Below are positions 62,741 through 64,000 of a stretch of 64,000 nucleotides of DNA, in pieces. Under the pieces are notes generated by a model. That model did not search any database, was not told the DNA's origin, and saw only the letters and a program-made list of their open reading frames with translations. The DNA is from Streptomyces sp. DvalAA-43 (lineage in GTDB: Bacteria > Actinomycetota > Actinomycetes > Streptomycetales > Streptomycetaceae): the NCBI RefSeq assembly GCF_900091725.1, contig NZ_FMBW01000071.1, positions 62,001 to 126,000 of the forward strand, read 5' to 3'. The stretch's first letter is position 1, and each line of letters opens with the position of its first letter. The translations under genes were made by a program, and so were the position numbers.

Positions 62741-63007
62741 GAGTCACCGCCCTTCCGGTGGTGTGCGCGCCGCGCGGCCGTCGTACGGTGCCGCCGCGCA
62801 GCTCCGATGTCACTGGCTACTGGCCACTAGCTACTGGCTGCTGATCCGGCTTCCTCGATCCGACTCCCATTGTGGGGGACGGGTCTGACAATCCCGGCAA
62901 CAAGGCTGTCGAGCTGCCGGTCGTGGCCTGGCCCGGACCGGCCCGACTGCCGGGCCGGACCGGGCCAGCCCACGACCGACCACCCACCCCCCGACAGCCG
63001 TCACGGA

Positions 63008-64000
63008 TCAGCGGCGCGGGCGGCGTCCCCGGCCCGAGCGGCCCGGGTCCCCGTCGTCGTGCTGGTCGCGGTGGTCGCCCAGCAGCTCGTCCGCCAGCGT
63101 CGGCAGGTCGTCCAGCGGGGTCTCCTCGGCCCAGTCGGGACGGGGACGGCGGGCGGGGCGCTCCTGGTGCTCCTGGCCGTCCCAGTGGTTCTGGGCCGGT
63201 CGCGGGGCGCCCGCGTGCGGATCGTCGATCTGCGGAAGCTCGCGGGTGCGCTCGTTCTCGCTCTCCGCCGCGGAGCCCGCCGGGCGCTCGTCGCGGAAGA
63301 TGCCCCGGGGAACCCGGTCCGCCGGATTCGCGTCCCGGATGTCCCGCACCTGAGGAAGGACCGTCGTCTCGTCCGCCGCACCGGCCCGGTCGGACCGGTC
63401 CTGGATCTTGGGGATCATCGCCGTCTCGGCCTCGTCGGAGGACGAGGACGTGGACGAGGACGAGCCGTCCGGCGCGGGCACCTGCTGCGTCACGTCGTTC
63501 GGGTTGACGATCGGCGTCGGCACCGTGATCTCGTTCTCCGGCACGGACGCCGCGGCAGCGGCCTCCGCACGGGCCTTCTCCGCCGCGGCGGCGGCCTCGG
63601 CCTCAGCGCGCCTGCGGGCCTCCTCGGACCGCAACAGCGCCTCCTCGGCCTTGCGCTGCTTCTCCAGCCGCAGGGCCTCGGCCTCCTTGCGCAGCCGCGC
63701 CTCCTCCTCGGCCTGCCTGCGCAGCCTGGCCTGTTCGGCCTCGCGGGCCGCTTCCTCGGCCTCGCGCCTGGCCCGCTCCTCCTCGGCCACCCGGCGGGCT
63801 TCCTCGGCCCGCTGCCGGGCCTCCTCCGCCTGTCGTTCGGCCTCGCGCCTGCGGGCTTCCTCCAGCTCGCGGGCCTTGCGCTCCTCCTCCTCGGCGCGGA
63901 GCTTGGCGAGCTGTTCCTGTCGCTCGCGCTCCAGCCGCTCCTCCTCGGCCTTGCGGGCCGCCTCTTCCTCGGCCTTGCGCCTGGCCTCCTCCTCGGCGGC
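63008..64000 (-). CDS. tmk: Probable C-terminal part of the long Streptomyces thymidylate kinase (partial)
   Basis: An open reading frame on the minus strand that runs off the right edge (its N-terminus is outside). The visible 330 residues start with a long Ala/Glu/Arg coiled coil (AEEEARRKAEEEAARKAEEE and on, about 150 residues), then a low-complexity acidic/Ser-rich part and the ending ETPLDDLPTLADELLG followed by a basic GRGRRPRR tail. In Streptomyces the gene before holB is a long membrane-associated dTMP kinase with such a coiled-coil extension, so this identity rests on context and the ending. The kinase domain itself is not in the window. Confidence 0.65.
   Translation of the reverse strand, partial: AAEEEARRKAEEEAARKAEEERLERERQEQLAKLRAEEEERKARELEEARRREAERQAEEARQRAEEARRVAEEERARREAEEAAREAEQARLRRQAEEEARLRKEAEALRLEKQRKAEEALLRSEEARRRAEAEAAAAAEKARAEAAAAASVPENEITVPTPIVNPNDVTQQVPAPDGSSSSTSSSSDEAETAMIPKIQDRSDRAGAADETTVLPQVRDIRDANPADRVPRGIFRDERPAGSAAESENERTRELPQIDDPHAGAPRPAQNHWDGQEHQERPARRPRPDWAEETPLDDLPTLADELLGDHRDQHDDGDPGRSGRGRRPRR

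Overview
The window is high-GC actinobacterial chromosome, almost certainly Streptomyces. The evidence is the codon bias, frequent GTG/TTG starts, an XRE/DUF397/ATPase regulatory triad, a tetrahydroxynaphthalene synthase with a P450, a streptogrisin-C-type secreted protease, and the hpt-tilS-DUF2342-dacB / ppa and peptidase-holB-tmk gene orders. No rRNA and no CRISPR array is visible.

Layout. 0-16 kb is ordinary core and near-core metabolism: purine salvage and tRNA-Ile modification (hpt, tilS), a metalloprotease-like protein, a PBP4-type carboxypeptidase, pyrophosphatase divergent from it, then a ThrE-like exporter, a DedA protein, a YbjQ protein, a TipA-like regulator, a ClC channel, WrbA, glutamate decarboxylase, PadR and DinB proteins, and an aldehyde dehydrogenase. 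16-18 kb is a Scr1-type XRE regulator with its ATPase and DUF397 partners; a 33-bp element occurs in inverted copies upstream of the ATPase and DUF397 genes. 18-32.4 kb carries a lipoprotein, a FUSC transporter, a DUF2786 protein, a Tat-exported DUF1259 protein, the P450/rppA pigment pair, an exonuclease-less family A DNA polymerase, and two secreted enzymes (intradiol dioxygenase and SprC) that end in the same carbohydrate-binding module.

32.7-59.6 kb is a defence island. Its main part (35.83-59.65 kb) lies between a 43-bp perfect direct repeat: one copy is the 3' half of an intact tRNA-Thr(CGT) gene on the right, the other a displaced tRNA 3' end on the left. Two further degenerate tRNA 3' ends, with hairpin terminators of their own, lie just to the left, so the site looks like one of repeated integration. 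No integrase is visible. From left to right the island area holds: an N-6 methylase fused to a specificity-like domain plus a small membrane protein (outside the repeat pair); an IS66 scar; a three-gene operon built around a 1790-aa DUF1998-type helicase; a caspase/STAND-NTPase/beta-propeller protein divergent from an alpha/beta hydrolase; a C5 methylase, Vsr and Eco29kI-like GIY-YIG endonuclease; and an operon of a MORC-like GHKL ATPase, a nuclease-helicase fusion and an unknown 200-aa protein.

Right of the tRNA the core chromosome resumes with a secreted Tap-type peptidase lipoprotein, holB (DNA polymerase III delta') and the 3' part of a gene that is probably the long Streptomyces tmk. The best candidates for undescribed biology are the helicase operon, the caspase-hydrolase pair and the MORC-like operon beside the restriction-modification genes. 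All functions are read from motifs and family knowledge; no database search was possible.
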